Origin: DTKY01 sp037440765
GTDB lineage: Bacteria; Acidobacteriota; Terriglobia; Bryobacterales; Bryobacteraceae
Reading direction: 5' to 3'
DNA: 43,969 bases
Assembly: GCA_037440765.1 (NCBI GenBank)
Contig: JBBITL010000035.1
Location: 1 to 43,969 of the forward strand
A program made the position numbers and the translations under genes. Shown here piece after piece: positions 8,519 to 16,485 of this stretch (position 1 is its first letter; the number at the start of each line of letters is the position of its first letter). Below the pieces are notes generated by a model. That model was not told the origin of the DNA. It did not search any database and was given only the letters and a program-made list of their open reading frames with translations.

Positions 8519-9265
8519 ATGTACTCGTCACTACAGGCTGAGCAAGCATGCTCCGAAAGGGAGCGTTTGATCCTGGAGCACCTGAGCCAGGTGCGCCTGA
8601 TCGCACGGCGCATACACGAGAGGCTGCCGGAGAGCGTCTGCCTGGACGACCTGGTCTCGACCGGGATCGTCGGACTGATCTCCGCCATCGACAATTTCGA
8701 TCCGGCGCAGAACGTCAAGCTGCGCACCTACGCCGAGTACAAGATCCGGGGGGCCATCCTGGACAGCCTGCGGGGGTTGGACTGGGCCTCGCGCGACAGG
8801 CGCCGCAAGGCCAAGCAGATGGAGGCGGCCATAAGCGCCGCCGAGCAGCGCCTGGGACGCACGCCCTCGGAGGAGGAGATCGCCGCCCAGCTCCACATCG
8901 GCCTGGAGGAGTACCGGACGTGGCTGGTGGACGTCCGCGGCCTGACCGTCAACAGCCTGGACTACACCAGCGAACACGGTGACAGCCGCAAGCTGCTGGA
9001 CACGGTATCCGACCGGGAGGAGCACTGGCCCAGCCGGCTGCTGGAGTCGAGCGAACTGGAGAAACTGCTGGCTGAGGCCATCGAGCGGATGCCGCCGGTG
9101 GAACGCACGGTGCTGAGCCTGTACTACCGGGAGGAACTCACCCTGAGGGAAATCGCCGAAGTGATGAAGCTGCACCTGTCGCGCATTTCCCAGTTGAAAT
9201 CGCAGGCCCTGCTGAGGCTGCGGGCGTACCTGGAGAAACGGTGGCCCAATGAGCGCGGCAGATAG
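8519..9265 (+). CDS. fliA: Flagellar sigma factor FliA (sigma-28)
   Basis: RNA polymerase sigma factor for late flagellar promoters. The 248-residue product shows region 2 (DLVSTGIVGLISAIDNFDP, then RTYAEYKIRGAILDSLRGLD), region 3 (RLGRTPSEEEIAAQLHI), and region 4 with ERTVLSLYYREELTLREIAE and a helix-turn-helix ending RISQLKSQALLRLR. The short region 2-3-4 layout and the SLRGLDW motif are those of FliA/WhiG-type factors. A matching promoter is visible at 12025-12051 ahead of flgM. The following fliN-type gene overlaps its end by 17 bases. Confidence 0.96.
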   Translation: MYSSLQAEQACSERERLILEHLSQVRLIARRIHERLPESVCLDDLVSTGIVGLISAIDNFDPAQNVKLRTYAEYKIRGAILDSLRGLDWASRDRRRKAKQMEAAISAAEQRLGRTPSEEEIAAQLHIGLEEYRTWLVDVRGLTVNSLDYTSEHGDSRKLLDTVSDREEHWPSRLLESSELEKLLAEAIERMPPVERTVLSLYYREELTLREIAEVMKLHLSRISQLKSQALLRLRAYLEKRWPNERGR

Positions 9266-10115
9266 CGGCGTGCCGGCAGGCGGGGCGGCGGGCCAGCCGG
9301 ACCTGGTCCGGTGGCTGGGCCAGGCCTGGGGCGAGGCGCTGGCGCAGGTCATGGAGTCCATGGCGGCCGGGCGGCCGGCCGTATCCTGGGAAGCGGGGGG
9401 CGCCTTGGCTGGGCCGCCGCCGGGGGAGGCTGCACTGCGCTGGAGCCAGCAGTTCGACCTTGACGCCGGCGCCTGCGCCTGGTCCAGCCTTTCCGAACAG
9501 CACTGGCGTCTGATCGGCGTCCAGGCACTCGGCGCCGCCGGCCTGGACGACGCCACCGACGAGGACACCAGGTCCACCTGCCAGGAGGTCCTGGCACAAT
9601 CGTTCGCGCTGTTTGCCGAGAAACTGGCCGCGCTAGCGGGGCGCGCCGTAGCCGCAACCGCGGGCAGCGAGGCGGGGATCGCCGAGGACGCCGCCGTGGG
9701 CGGCAGCGTGCAGTGCCGGTTTGCCGGCGGTGAGGCAGTCACGGCGCACCTGGCCTACTCGCAAGCTCTGCTGAAAGCCCTGGCGCAGCCGGCCGGGACG
9801 GCCGGGCCCGCCCCCGCCCACCGGCCGCCGCCCGCCCAGGAGCCGGCCTCGGCGACCCTGGACCTGTTGCGCGAGGTGGAGCTGCCCGTGAGCATCTCCT
9901 TCGGACGCGCCCGGATGCTGTTGCAGGACGTGCTGCGGCTGGCGGCCGGGTCGGTGATCGAACTGGACCGCGCCGTCAGCGAGCCGGTCTCGCTGGTGGT
10001 GAACGACACGGTGGTGGCGCTCGGTGAGGTGGTGGTCATCGAAGGCAACTACGGCGTCCGGATACAGCAGATCATGGGACGCGAGAAACTGCTCCACTCA
10101 GGCGGGCTGGGATGA
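9249..10115 (+). CDS. FliN/FliY-type motor switch protein with N-terminal domain
   Basis: Second SpoA-domain protein of the operon, 288 residues. The C-terminal 80 residues are a standard FliN domain: ELPVSISFGRARMLLQDVLR, AAGSVIELDR, then NDTVVALGEVVVIEGNYGVR. The N-terminal 170 residues contain a segment near residues 95-130 (DDATDEDTRSTCQEVLAQSF) that faintly resembles the CheC/FliM middle fold, which would make this a FliY-like protein; this part is inference. A Pro/Ala linker separates the halves. It would sit in the C-ring with the short FliN encoded at 1808-2056. Its start overlaps the end of fliA. Confidence 0.8.
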   Translation: MSAADSGVPAGGAAGQPDLVRWLGQAWGEALAQVMESMAAGRPAVSWEAGGALAGPPPGEAALRWSQQFDLDAGACAWSSLSEQHWRLIGVQALGAAGLDDATDEDTRSTCQEVLAQSFALFAEKLAALAGRAVAATAGSEAGIAEDAAVGGSVQCRFAGGEAVTAHLAYSQALLKALAQPAGTAGPAPAHRPPPAQEPASATLDLLREVELPVSISFGRARMLLQDVLRLAAGSVIELDRAVSEPVSLVVNDTVVALGEVVVIEGNYGVRIQQIMGREKLLHSGGLG

Positions 10116-10122
10116 GCGGCCA

Positions 10123-10503
10123 ATGACGACGTGGGAGTGGTGGCTCGGGTCGGCGGCGCCGGGCTTGCTCGCCAGCGCGGGCCTGCTGGCGTGCCTCTAC
10201 CTGTTCGCCAGCCTGAAGCGGGAATTGCTGCGCGCCGAGCGGCGCGCCGCCGACCGGATCGCGCTGCTCAACGGCGCCATCGAACGGCTGGAGGGGGAAC
10301 TGCGCGAGACAACCCGCCGTTCGGAGTTGCTGGTGGAGCCGCCCGCGGCGGCCTCCGGGCTGAACCTCACCCGGCGCAGCCAGGCCCTGCGCATGCGCCG
10401 CCGGGGCGAAACGCCCGCCAACATCGCCGCAGCGCTGGGCATGCCCCAGCTCGAGGTGGATCTGCTCCTGAAGGTGGAGCAGATCGAAGCGGGCGCTGAA
10501 TAG
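10123..10503 (+). CDS. SwrB-like membrane protein with coiled coil and helix-turn-helix-like tail
   Basis: The 126-residue product has one N-terminal transmembrane helix (about residues 9-28), a charged coiled-coil region (about 30-67, ELLRAERRAADRIALLNGAI), and a C-terminal segment resembling a helix-turn-helix (RRRGETPANIAAALGMPQLE, then VDLLLKVEQI). This is the layout of SwrB/YlxL, which in Bacillus lies just downstream of sigD and promotes assembly of the export apparatus. Here it is the last gene of the operon that contains fliA, separated from it only by the FliN/FliY gene. The similarity is architectural; I did not detect sequence identity. The start chosen is the ATG eight bases after the previous stop. 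Confidence 0.72.
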   Translation: MTTWEWWLGSAAPGLLASAGLLACLYLFASLKRELLRAERRAADRIALLNGAIERLEGELRETTRRSELLVEPPAAASGLNLTRRSQALRMRRRGETPANIAAALGMPQLEVDLLLKVEQIEAGAE

Positions 10504-10531
10504 GCCCCGCCGGCTGCATGGGGCCGGGCGC

Positions 10532-11935
10532 CTACCTCCCGCCGGCCGCCCGGCACTCCAGGCTGCGCAGCTTGGCCGACAGGGTGGTCCGCTTGAGGCG
10601 CAGCATGTCGGCGGCGCGCTTCTTGTTTCCCCCCGACCTGCGCAGGGCCTGGTCCAGAATGTGCCGCTCAAAGGCCCCCACGGTCCGCTCATAGTCGAGC
10701 CCCTCGGCAGGCAAGGTGAGGGAGGCCGGGGGCGCGTCCTGCCCCGCCGCCCGGTGCGTCTCCCGGCGGGCCAGGGCGAAGTCGCCCGGCAACAGGACCT
10801 CGCGGTCGCCAGTGAGCGCAACGGCCATCTCGACCGAGTTCTCCAGCTGCCGCACGTTGCCGGGCCAGGAGCACAGCATCAGGCGGTCCAGCGTTTCCCG
10901 GCTGGCCCGTTTCGGCGCTATCCCCTCCTGGCGGCAGATCTTGTGCAGGAAGTGCCCGACCAGGACAGGGACATCCTCCAGCCGCTCGCGCAACGGGGGC
11001 ATGGCGACAGGGACCACGTTGAGGCGGTAGTAAAGGTCCTCGCGGAACTTGCCCTGGCGGATCCTGTCGGCCAGGTCCGTGTTGGAGGCCGCCACCACGC
11101 GGATGTCCACGCGGACGGTTTCCGAACTGCCCAGCCTCTGGAACTCCCGCTCCTGAAGGACGCGCAGCAGCTTGACCTGCAAGTCCAGGGGCATGTCGCC
11201 GATCTCGTCCAGAAACAGCGTGCCTCCGTCGGCCTGTTCGAACCGGCCCACGCGGTGGTTGATGGCCCCGGTGAAAGCGCCTTTTACGTGGCCGAACAGT
11301 TCGGCCTCCAGCAGGTGCTCGGGCAGGGCGCTGCAATTGACCGTCACCAGGGGCCGGGCGGCCCGCCGTCCGGAAAGGTGCAGGGCGCGGGCGGCCATCT
11401 CCTTGCCCGTGCCCGTCTCGCCCGTGATAAGGACCGTGCAGCGCCGCCCCCCCACCAGCCGGATCACTTCGATCACGTTGCGGATAGCCCGGCTGCGACC
11501 CACCAGCAGGCCGGCCCAGGGCTCGTCCTGCGCGGCGCGGGCGAGCGCGGCCAGGTCGCGCGAGGGGCTCATCTGCGCGGCCGCCTCCAACCGGGCCGCC
11601 AGTTGCTCCGGGTCCGGCGCGCCGCACAGCATGCCGGCCGCCCCCAGGCGACCCAGGCGGAAGGCATCCTCCGGGGTGCCGGCCGGATCATGGACGAAGA
11701 CCGGCACATCGGGCGCTATCCCCTGGATTGCCTCGAGCAACTCGGCGGCTGTCCAGCCTTCAATGGGGCAGCTTATGAGTACGGCCCCGGCGCTTTGGTC
11801 CCGGAGGAGATCGAAGGCGCGGGCCGGTTCAGGGGTCACTGTGCAGTCCAGGCCACGCAACGCCTGCGCAGCGCACGGGCCACCCGCTGCGTCGGGGGTG
11901 GGTGAAAGCCAGAGGATTCTTGGTGGAGCGGGCAT
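10532..11935 (-). CDS. Sigma-54 activator of the FlrC/FlbD/FleQ type with degenerate receiver
   Basis: NtrC-family enhancer-binding protein, 467 residues from the ATG chosen; an earlier ATG at 11989 would add 18. The N-terminal 120 residues resemble a receiver, but the phospho-acceptor position reads VLISCPIEG, with Ser where Asp is expected. The AAA+ domain is complete: Walker A GETGTGKE, sigma-54 contact loop GAFTGA, Walker B FLDEIGD, and the arginine-finger region. A Fis-type helix-turn-helix closes the protein (RSGGNKKRAADMLRLKRTTL). Its place between the flagellar operons suggests it is the master activator of early flagellar genes, acting without phosphorylation as FleQ does; this role is inferred. 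Confidence 0.9.
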   Translation of the reverse strand: MPAPPRILWLSPTPDAAGGPCAAQALRGLDCTVTPEPARAFDLLRDQSAGAVLISCPIEGWTAAELLEAIQGIAPDVPVFVHDPAGTPEDAFRLGRLGAAGMLCGAPDPEQLAARLEAAAQMSPSRDLAALARAAQDEPWAGLLVGRSRAIRNVIEVIRLVGGRRCTVLITGETGTGKEMAARALHLSGRRAARPLVTVNCSALPEHLLEAELFGHVKGAFTGAINHRVGRFEQADGGTLFLDEIGDMPLDLQVKLLRVLQEREFQRLGSSETVRVDIRVVAASNTDLADRIRQGKFREDLYYRLNVVPVAMPPLRERLEDVPVLVGHFLHKICRQEGIAPKRASRETLDRLMLCSWPGNVRQLENSVEMAVALTGDREVLLPGDFALARRETHRAAGQDAPPASLTLPAEGLDYERTVGAFERHILDQALRRSGGNKKRAADMLRLKRTTLSAKLRSLECRAAGGR

Positions 11936-12024
11936 TCCGACAGGAAAAGAGATCGGCGCCGGCCGATAGGAGTTTACGAGGTGTGGCATGCAAAGAACAC
12001 TGTCAGGTCTTTACCGCATCGGCC

Positions 12025-12051
12025 TAAAGTTACTTCTGAGTCCGTCGATAG
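12025..12051 (+). promoter_or_regulatory. Sigma-28 (FliA) promoter for flgM-flgN-flgK-flgL
   Basis: TAAA at 12025-12028 is followed by 15 bases and then GTCGATAG at 12044-12051. The known FliA consensus is TAAA, 15 bases, GCCGATAA, so the -35 element is perfect, the spacer is exact, and the -10 matches at six of eight positions. The start of flgM lies 45 bases after the -10 element. The site is in the divergent region between the sigma-54 activator and flgM. Confidence 0.85.
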
Positions 12052-12095
12052 GGAGATGCGGAGGTAACGCCGCAGCCTCGTTGTAGGGGTGAGAA

Positions 12096-12410
12096 ATGAG
12101 AGTCGACGATCTAAACCTGGCGGGGAGCGGGGCAGCCCGATCCGGGCAGGCCGGCCAAGCCGAGCAGGTCGAACGCAGCACAGGGTCCAAGCCCGCTGAG
12201 CGCGGTTTAGCAGGGGGGGCGGATCGGGTGGAATTGTCCGGCCTGACCGATGGGCTAGCCCGCGTCTTGCAGGCCTCCTGCCGCGAGCGCGCCGCCCGGG
12301 TGGAACGTCTGGCCGTGGAGTATGCTGCCGGGCGCTACAGCGTTGATGCCAAGGCGGTTAGCCGGGCTATCGTGGCCGAGATGAAGGCTCAGGAGCCGCC
12401 CACCGAGTAG
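12096..12410 (+). CDS. flgM: Anti-sigma-28 factor FlgM
   Basis: FlgM binds FliA and holds it inactive until the hook is finished, then is secreted. The 104-residue product has an unstructured, Ser/Gly/Gln-rich N-terminus and a C-terminal FlgM domain containing RAARVERLAVEYAAGRYSVD and KAVSRAIVAEM, which matches the sigma-binding helices of the family. It is the first gene behind the sigma-28 promoter at 12025-12051, so FliA drives its own inhibitor. A GGGGTGAG ribosome site precedes the ATG. Confidence 0.92.
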   Translation: MRVDDLNLAGSGAARSGQAGQAEQVERSTGSKPAERGLAGGADRVELSGLTDGLARVLQASCRERAARVERLAVEYAAGRYSVDAKAVSRAIVAEMKAQEPPTE

Positions 12411-12459
12411 CCTGAGCGGCCTGAGCCGGGCGCCGCAGGCGAGGCTGGGGCGGGCGACC

Positions 12460-12816
12460 ATGCCCCACAAGCAGCCGGAAGAACATATTACACAGGCCGT
12501 CTCGGCCGTCGGCGAGGCGCTGCGGTTGCTGGCCCGCCCCGACGAGGACGCTTTGGCCCGGTCAAACGAGGCACTGAACGGAGCCCGCGCCTGCCTGGGC
12601 CTGGCGGCCGGCAGTGGGCCGGCCTCCCGGGCCGGCGCGCTGGACCAACTGTACCGCCTGCGGCGGTCGCTTACAACAGCCCGGGCCCTGGTTGAACACG
12701 GAGAGGCGTTCTGGGAAGGATGGGCCCGCCTGCGCAGCGCGCTCACCGCAGGCTACACCCCAGCCGGCGCTCCGGCCGTCGCGCCCCCCGGAGGCCGTCT
12801 CTCGGTTGAGGGCTGA
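12460..12816 (+). CDS. flgN: FlgN-like flagellar chaperone
   Basis: The 118-residue product is mostly helical, with no membrane segment and no recognisable enzyme motif. Position between flgM and flgK is the normal place of flgN, the export chaperone for FlgK and FlgL, and the size (about 110-160 residues in the family) fits. A C-terminal RSALTAGYTPAG precedes a Pro/Gly-rich tail. FlgN sequences diverge strongly, so the assignment rests mainly on order, size and helical character. Confidence 0.7.
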   Translation: MPHKQPEEHITQAVSAVGEALRLLARPDEDALARSNEALNGARACLGLAAGSGPASRAGALDQLYRLRRSLTTARALVEHGEAFWEGWARLRSALTAGYTPAGAPAVAPPGGRLSVEG

Positions 12817-12821
12817 CGGGC

Positions 12822-14258
12822 ATGTCCAACCTGCTGACATCGCTGATCTCCAGCGCCAACGCGCTGAGAGTGTTCGAGCGTTCGCTGGTGGTTTCGCAGA
12901 ACAACGTAGCCAACGCCTCCACGGCCGGCTATGCCGTCCAGCGCCAGGTTCTTGAAGCCGGCCCCTTTGAGCCGAACCAGGGTCTGGTCGGCGGGGTCAG
13001 GGCGGGCGAGGTGGCCAGCGCGCGCAACGTCTATGCCGAGCAGGCGGTCCGCCGCCAGATGGAGTCGCTCGGCTACTTTCGCCAGACCGCCGAAAGCCTC
13101 ACCTTCGTGGAGTCGGTCTTCAACGTAACCGGCCTCAGCGGCATTCCCAGGTCGTTGAGCGGCCTGTTTGAGAGTTTCTCGGCCTGGAGCCTGGACCCCA
13201 ACAACAGCACGGCCCGGCAGGCTGTGCTCGACAGCGCCCAGCAGCTGTCGCAGTCCTTCCACCAGGCCGCGGCGACACTGGAAAAAGCCGCCCGCGACAC
13301 GGACCGCCAGTTGCGGAGCACCGTGAACCGGCTCAACGAACTGGGCGAGGCGCTGCTCGCCTACAACGGGGCCCGCAGGCGCGGCGCCATCCAGGACGCG
13401 GGGCTGGACACGATGATCCACAACGCGCTCGAGGAACTCTCCGAACTGGTGAGCATTACGTCCCTTCAGCAGGACGACGGGTCGGTCACGGTGCTGATCG
13501 GCGGCCAGACGCCGCTGGTGGTGGGGGAGAACCTTTACCGCATCCGGCTGCACTTCGACATGCCCGCCGATCCGCCTCCGCTGTACGCCGGGGCGCCGTC
13601 GCCGGCGACGCTGGAGGGCGCCGACGGGAGCAACATCACCGGCAGCGTGACCCTGGGCCGGCTCGGCGGGCTGCTGGAGCTGCGCAACAGCGTCCTGCCG
13701 TCGATCGGAGGCGACGCCTACCGCGTTGGCGAGCTGAACGTGCTCGCCAGGTCGGTGGCCGACAGGGTGAACCAGATACTGGCCTCCGGGCTCATCTCCG
13801 ACGGGCCGCCGCCCGAGGCCGGGGCGCCGCTGTTCGCTTACGACTCCAACCTGGCCACGGTGGCCCGCACCATCACCCTGGACGCGGCCATCACCCCGGG
13901 CAGGCTGGCCGCCATACGCCCCGGCCCGCCGTATGTCAGCAACGGCACCGCCCTGGAGCTGTCGGCGCTGGCAAGCCCGATCAACGACGCGGACAAGATC
14001 GACGGGTACAGCTTCATCGAGTACTACGGCCGGCTGTCGGGCCGCGTGGGGCGGCTGCTGGCCGACGCCCGGGAAAGCCGGGACTTCAGAACCGAGATGG
14101 TGGCCCAGGCCAGGACCCTGCGGCAGCAATTGTCGGGCGTGTCATTGGACGAGGAGGCCATCAAGATCCTCCAGTTCCAGAGGGCCTACCAGGCCAACGC
14201 CAAGATGGTGAGCGTGCTCAGCGACCTCACCGAGACCGCCATCAACATGCTGCGATGA
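12822..14258 (+). CDS. flgK: Hook-filament junction protein FlgK (HAP1)
   Basis: First of the two junction proteins between hook and filament. The 478-residue product has the rod/hook-type N-terminus (SNLLTSLISSANALRVFERS then VVSQNNVANASTAGYAVQRQ), a FlgK-type QAVRRQMESLGYFRQTAESL helix, RLNELGEALLAYN, and the C-terminal LDEEAIKILQFQRAYQANAK. It starts six bases after the chaperone gene and is followed 19 bases later by flgL. Transcription is expected from the sigma-28 promoter ahead of flgM. Confidence 0.95.
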   Translation: MSNLLTSLISSANALRVFERSLVVSQNNVANASTAGYAVQRQVLEAGPFEPNQGLVGGVRAGEVASARNVYAEQAVRRQMESLGYFRQTAESLTFVESVFNVTGLSGIPRSLSGLFESFSAWSLDPNNSTARQAVLDSAQQLSQSFHQAAATLEKAARDTDRQLRSTVNRLNELGEALLAYNGARRRGAIQDAGLDTMIHNALEELSELVSITSLQQDDGSVTVLIGGQTPLVVGENLYRIRLHFDMPADPPPLYAGAPSPATLEGADGSNITGSVTLGRLGGLLELRNSVLPSIGGDAYRVGELNVLARSVADRVNQILASGLISDGPPPEAGAPLFAYDSNLATVARTITLDAAITPGRLAAIRPGPPYVSNGTALELSALASPINDADKIDGYSFIEYYGRLSGRVGRLLADARESRDFRTEMVAQARTLRQQLSGVSLDEEAIKILQFQRAYQANAKMVSVLSDLTETAINMLR

Positions 14259-14277
14259 GCGCGCCAGGGAGACTTCA

Positions 14278-15195
14278 ATGATTCGCAACCTCGATCCGTC
14301 GGCCGAGCGCTTCCTGCTCGACCTCGGGCGCATCCAGCAGGCCATCGGACGCGCCAGCCAGCAGATCTCCTCCGGGCTGAAGGTGACCGCGCCTTCCGAC
14401 TCTCCGGACCAGATCAGCGACATTCTCCAGCTTTACGTCGACATCGAGCGCAACGCGCAGCTCCGCACCAACCTCGAGAGGGTCAACTCGGAGACGGCCA
14501 CCGCCGAAGCGTCGCTCGGATCAGCGGTGCGGCTGGTGGAGCGGGCCAGGGTGCTGGCCGCGCAGGGAGTGACCTCCACCCAGACCGCCGGGACGCGCCG
14601 CATTATGGCCGGAGAGGTGCAGGCGCTGCTTGAGCAACTTGTGGGCGCATCCAGAACCATGGTGCAGAACCGCTACGTCTTCAGCGGGGACCAGGACCAG
14701 GCGCCCGCCTACCAGGTGAACCTGGCCAGCCCCGAGGGCGTGGACCGCCTGGCCACCCCCTCGGCCACCCGCGGCATACAGCACCCGAGCGGGACCTCCT
14801 TCACGGTGGCCAAGACCGCCGGGGAGATCTTCGACCGCCGCAACCCGGACGACTCGCCGGCCTCCGACAACGTCTTTGCGGCGGTCAACAGCCTGCGGCT
14901 GGCGCTCGAGAACGACGACCAGGCGGGCATCGGCCTCTCGCTCGCCGCTCTGCGCGCCGCGGCCGACCGGCTGAACGTGGAGTTGAGCTACTACGGCGCC
15001 GTGCAGAACAAGCTCGCCGAGGCCATAGACATGTCGCACCGCCTGGAAGCCCACTTCAAAATGGAACTGAGCAGCCGGCGGGACGCCGACATCACCGAGG
15101 CCATCCTTGAGCTGCAACGCAGCCGCACACACGAGGAAGCGACCTACGGCGCGCGCAGCCAGATGCCTCGCTCCAGCCTCTTCGACTTTCTCTGA
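14278..15195 (+). CDS. flgL: Hook-filament junction protein FlgL (HAP3)
   Basis: Second junction protein, with flagellin-like ends. The 305-residue product has the flagellin-type N-terminus (about residues 15-100, including ASQQISSGLKVTAPSDSPDQ and ARVLAAQGVTSTQTAGTRR), the FlgL motif NRYVFSGDQDQAPAYQ, and a C-terminal coil ITEAILELQRSRTHEEATYG. The length is usual for FlgL. AGGGAGA precedes the ATG. It is the last gene of the flgM operon and converges on clpS with 17 bases between the stops. Confidence 0.94.
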   Translation: MIRNLDPSAERFLLDLGRIQQAIGRASQQISSGLKVTAPSDSPDQISDILQLYVDIERNAQLRTNLERVNSETATAEASLGSAVRLVERARVLAAQGVTSTQTAGTRRIMAGEVQALLEQLVGASRTMVQNRYVFSGDQDQAPAYQVNLASPEGVDRLATPSATRGIQHPSGTSFTVAKTAGEIFDRRNPDDSPASDNVFAAVNSLRLALENDDQAGIGLSLAALRAAADRLNVELSYYGAVQNKLAEAIDMSHRLEAHFKMELSSRRDADITEAILELQRSRTHEEATYGARSQMPRSSLFDFL

Positions 15196-15212
15196 CGCCG
15201 GGCGGCTTTAGC

Positions 15213-15539
15213 TTACTCGGCTGTGGCGGGCTCCACCACGGCGCTCATGGATCCCCTGGAGTTGGGCATGCGCGGGTCGGCCCCGTAGGCGTGGATCTGG
15301 TCGCGCGCGAAGTTGGCCTGCGGCAACTCGCAGGTGATCACCACCGTCCGCCCGGCCGTGTCGACCTCCACGGCGTGCTGAAAGGCCTCGGCCTGGCTGA
15401 ACAGGAACAGGCGCTGGAGCATCTCGATCACGTAGTCGTAAGTGTGCTCGTCGTCGTCGAGCAGCACCACGTTGTAAAGGGGGACGAGCCACTCCTGTTC
15501 GTGGGCTTCGGTCTCGGGGCTCGCCGCGGGTCTGGCCAT
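15213..15539 (-). CDS. clpS: ClpS-like Clp protease adaptor
   Basis: ClpS binds the ClpA/ClpC N-domain and delivers N-degron substrates while slowing degradation of ssrA-tagged ones. The 108-residue product has the ClpS fold pattern YNVVLLDDDEHTYDYVIEML near residues 25-44, followed by AEAFQHAVEVDTAGRTVVIT and a second strand-helix unit. The usual His in the VHxxG part is shifted, so it is a divergent member. The start is the ATG at 15539, because the residues encoded further upstream are not ClpS-like. It is divergent from the tmRNA gene, 68 bases away. Confidence 0.82.
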   Translation of the reverse strand: MARPAASPETEAHEQEWLVPLYNVVLLDDDEHTYDYVIEMLQRLFLFSQAEAFQHAVEVDTAGRTVVITCELPQANFARDQIHAYGADPRMPNSRGSMSAVVEPATAE

Positions 15540-15586
15540 CGAATCACTCAGGGTACCCGAATTCCGGCCTTCCGGCCAGCCGCCCG

Positions 15587-15594
15587 TGTTAATC
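15587..15594 (+). promoter_or_regulatory. Possible -10 region of ssrA
   Basis: TGTTAATC lies about 14-20 bases upstream of the mature tmRNA 5' end and resembles a -10 hexamer with a TG extension. No good -35 element is visible. It lies in the 68-base region divergent to clpS. Confidence 0.3.
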
Positions 15595-15607
15595 TGGGAA
15601 TCGGGAA

Positions 15608-15958
15608 GGGGGCGTAACGGATTCGACGGGATTGAATTGTGGCTGGTAGGCGTGCCGGGTTCCGAGCTCCCGTTAAACGATCGGAAAACCAAAACTGCCA
15701 ACACGCAGTTTGCATACGCTGCCTAACTAGTTAGGCGGCCGCCCCGCTGGTTGAGCCCGCGCAGCCGGCGTCAGGCGTCATTTTGCGGGATAGGCCGAGG
15801 GCTTCGGTCCGGAGCCGCAGGCCGAGATCAATCGGGCTAGGCCGCCTCTGTTCTTGCCGGCTCTGAGGCGGCGGCCGAAATAACCGAACCGGCTACGCAC
15901 GTAGGCTGCCAGCGGCAGGCTTTCCCGGACGCGGGTTCGACTCCCGCCGCCTCCACCA
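15608..15958 (+). ncRNA. ssrA: tmRNA (ssrA)
   Basis: Rescues stalled ribosomes and tags the broken product for proteolysis. The 5' end GGGGGCG (15608-15614) pairs with CGCCTCC (15948-15954), giving the seven-base acceptor stem with one G-U pair. The 5' domain has the typical ACGGATTCGACGGG, the 3' end has the T arm around GGGTTCGACTCCC, and CCA is encoded at 15956-15958. The tag frame at 15697-15723 reads ANTQFAYAA, with a TAA stop at 15724-15726 and a second stop right behind. I recall this tag from Solibacter usitatus, but could not check it. Confidence 0.96.
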
Positions 15959-16023
15959 ATATATCTCTTTTCAGGCTCTTGGTCATTAACGGTGTCATGG
16001 GCGGAGCAAAAGGGAACCGCTGT

Positions 16024-16485
16024 TCAGCCGAAGACGCGGTTCGCCGCTGCAAGAGCCTGGCTCAGGTGGAGCGCGCGTTCCGCAGCCTGAAGGGAATCGA
16101 CTTGCGCATTCGTCCTATCCACCACCGCACCGAGGACCATGTGCGGGCGCACGTCCTTCTGTGCATGCTGGCCTACTGCGTGGAATGGCACATGCGCCGT
16201 GCGCTGGCGCCCCTGCTGTTCGACGACGAAGAATTGCGCCAGGATCGCCTGCGCCGCGACCCGGTGGCGCCGGCGGAGATCTCAGCCTCCGCCCAGGCCA
16301 AGAAAGTCTCCCGGCTTACACCGGACGGCTTGCCGGTGCAAAGCGTCCGGACTCTGTTGCGCAACCTGGCCACACGCTGCCGCAACACCTGCCGTATCCC
16401 CTCCCAGCCGAGCGGCACCGAGTTCCAGCAGTTGACCGAAGCCACGCCGCTCCAGGCACGCGCGCTTCAACTCCCCGGCCTGTAG
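16024..16485 (+). pseudogene. C-terminal remnant of an IS1634/IS4-type transposase
   Basis: The frame encodes about 150 residues matching the C-terminal part of IS1634-like DDE transposases: KSLAQVERAFRSLKGIDLRI, RPIHHRTEDHVRAHVLLCML, AYCVEWHMRRALAPLLFDDE. Complete enzymes of this type are about 450-560 residues, so the catalytic Asp residues and all of the N-terminus are missing. The frame is open from an ATG at 15979, but the residues before about 16024 do not look like transposase. It lies directly behind the tmRNA 3' end, which is a common integration target. No inverted repeats were found. Confidence 0.8.

Noticed and set aside
9592..9607. TGGCAC followed by TTCGC as a sigma-54 promoter
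   Set aside because: It lies inside the FliN/FliY-type gene and the -12 part does not match TTGC.
10504..10531. GCCCC/GGGGC dyad between the SwrB-like gene and the sigma-54 activator as a terminator
   Set aside because: Five-base arms with an eleven-base loop in GC-rich DNA are expected by chance.
11981..12010. TGGCATG between the activator gene and flgM as a sigma-54 -24 element
   Set aside because: No GC dinucleotide occurs at the required distance for the -12 element.
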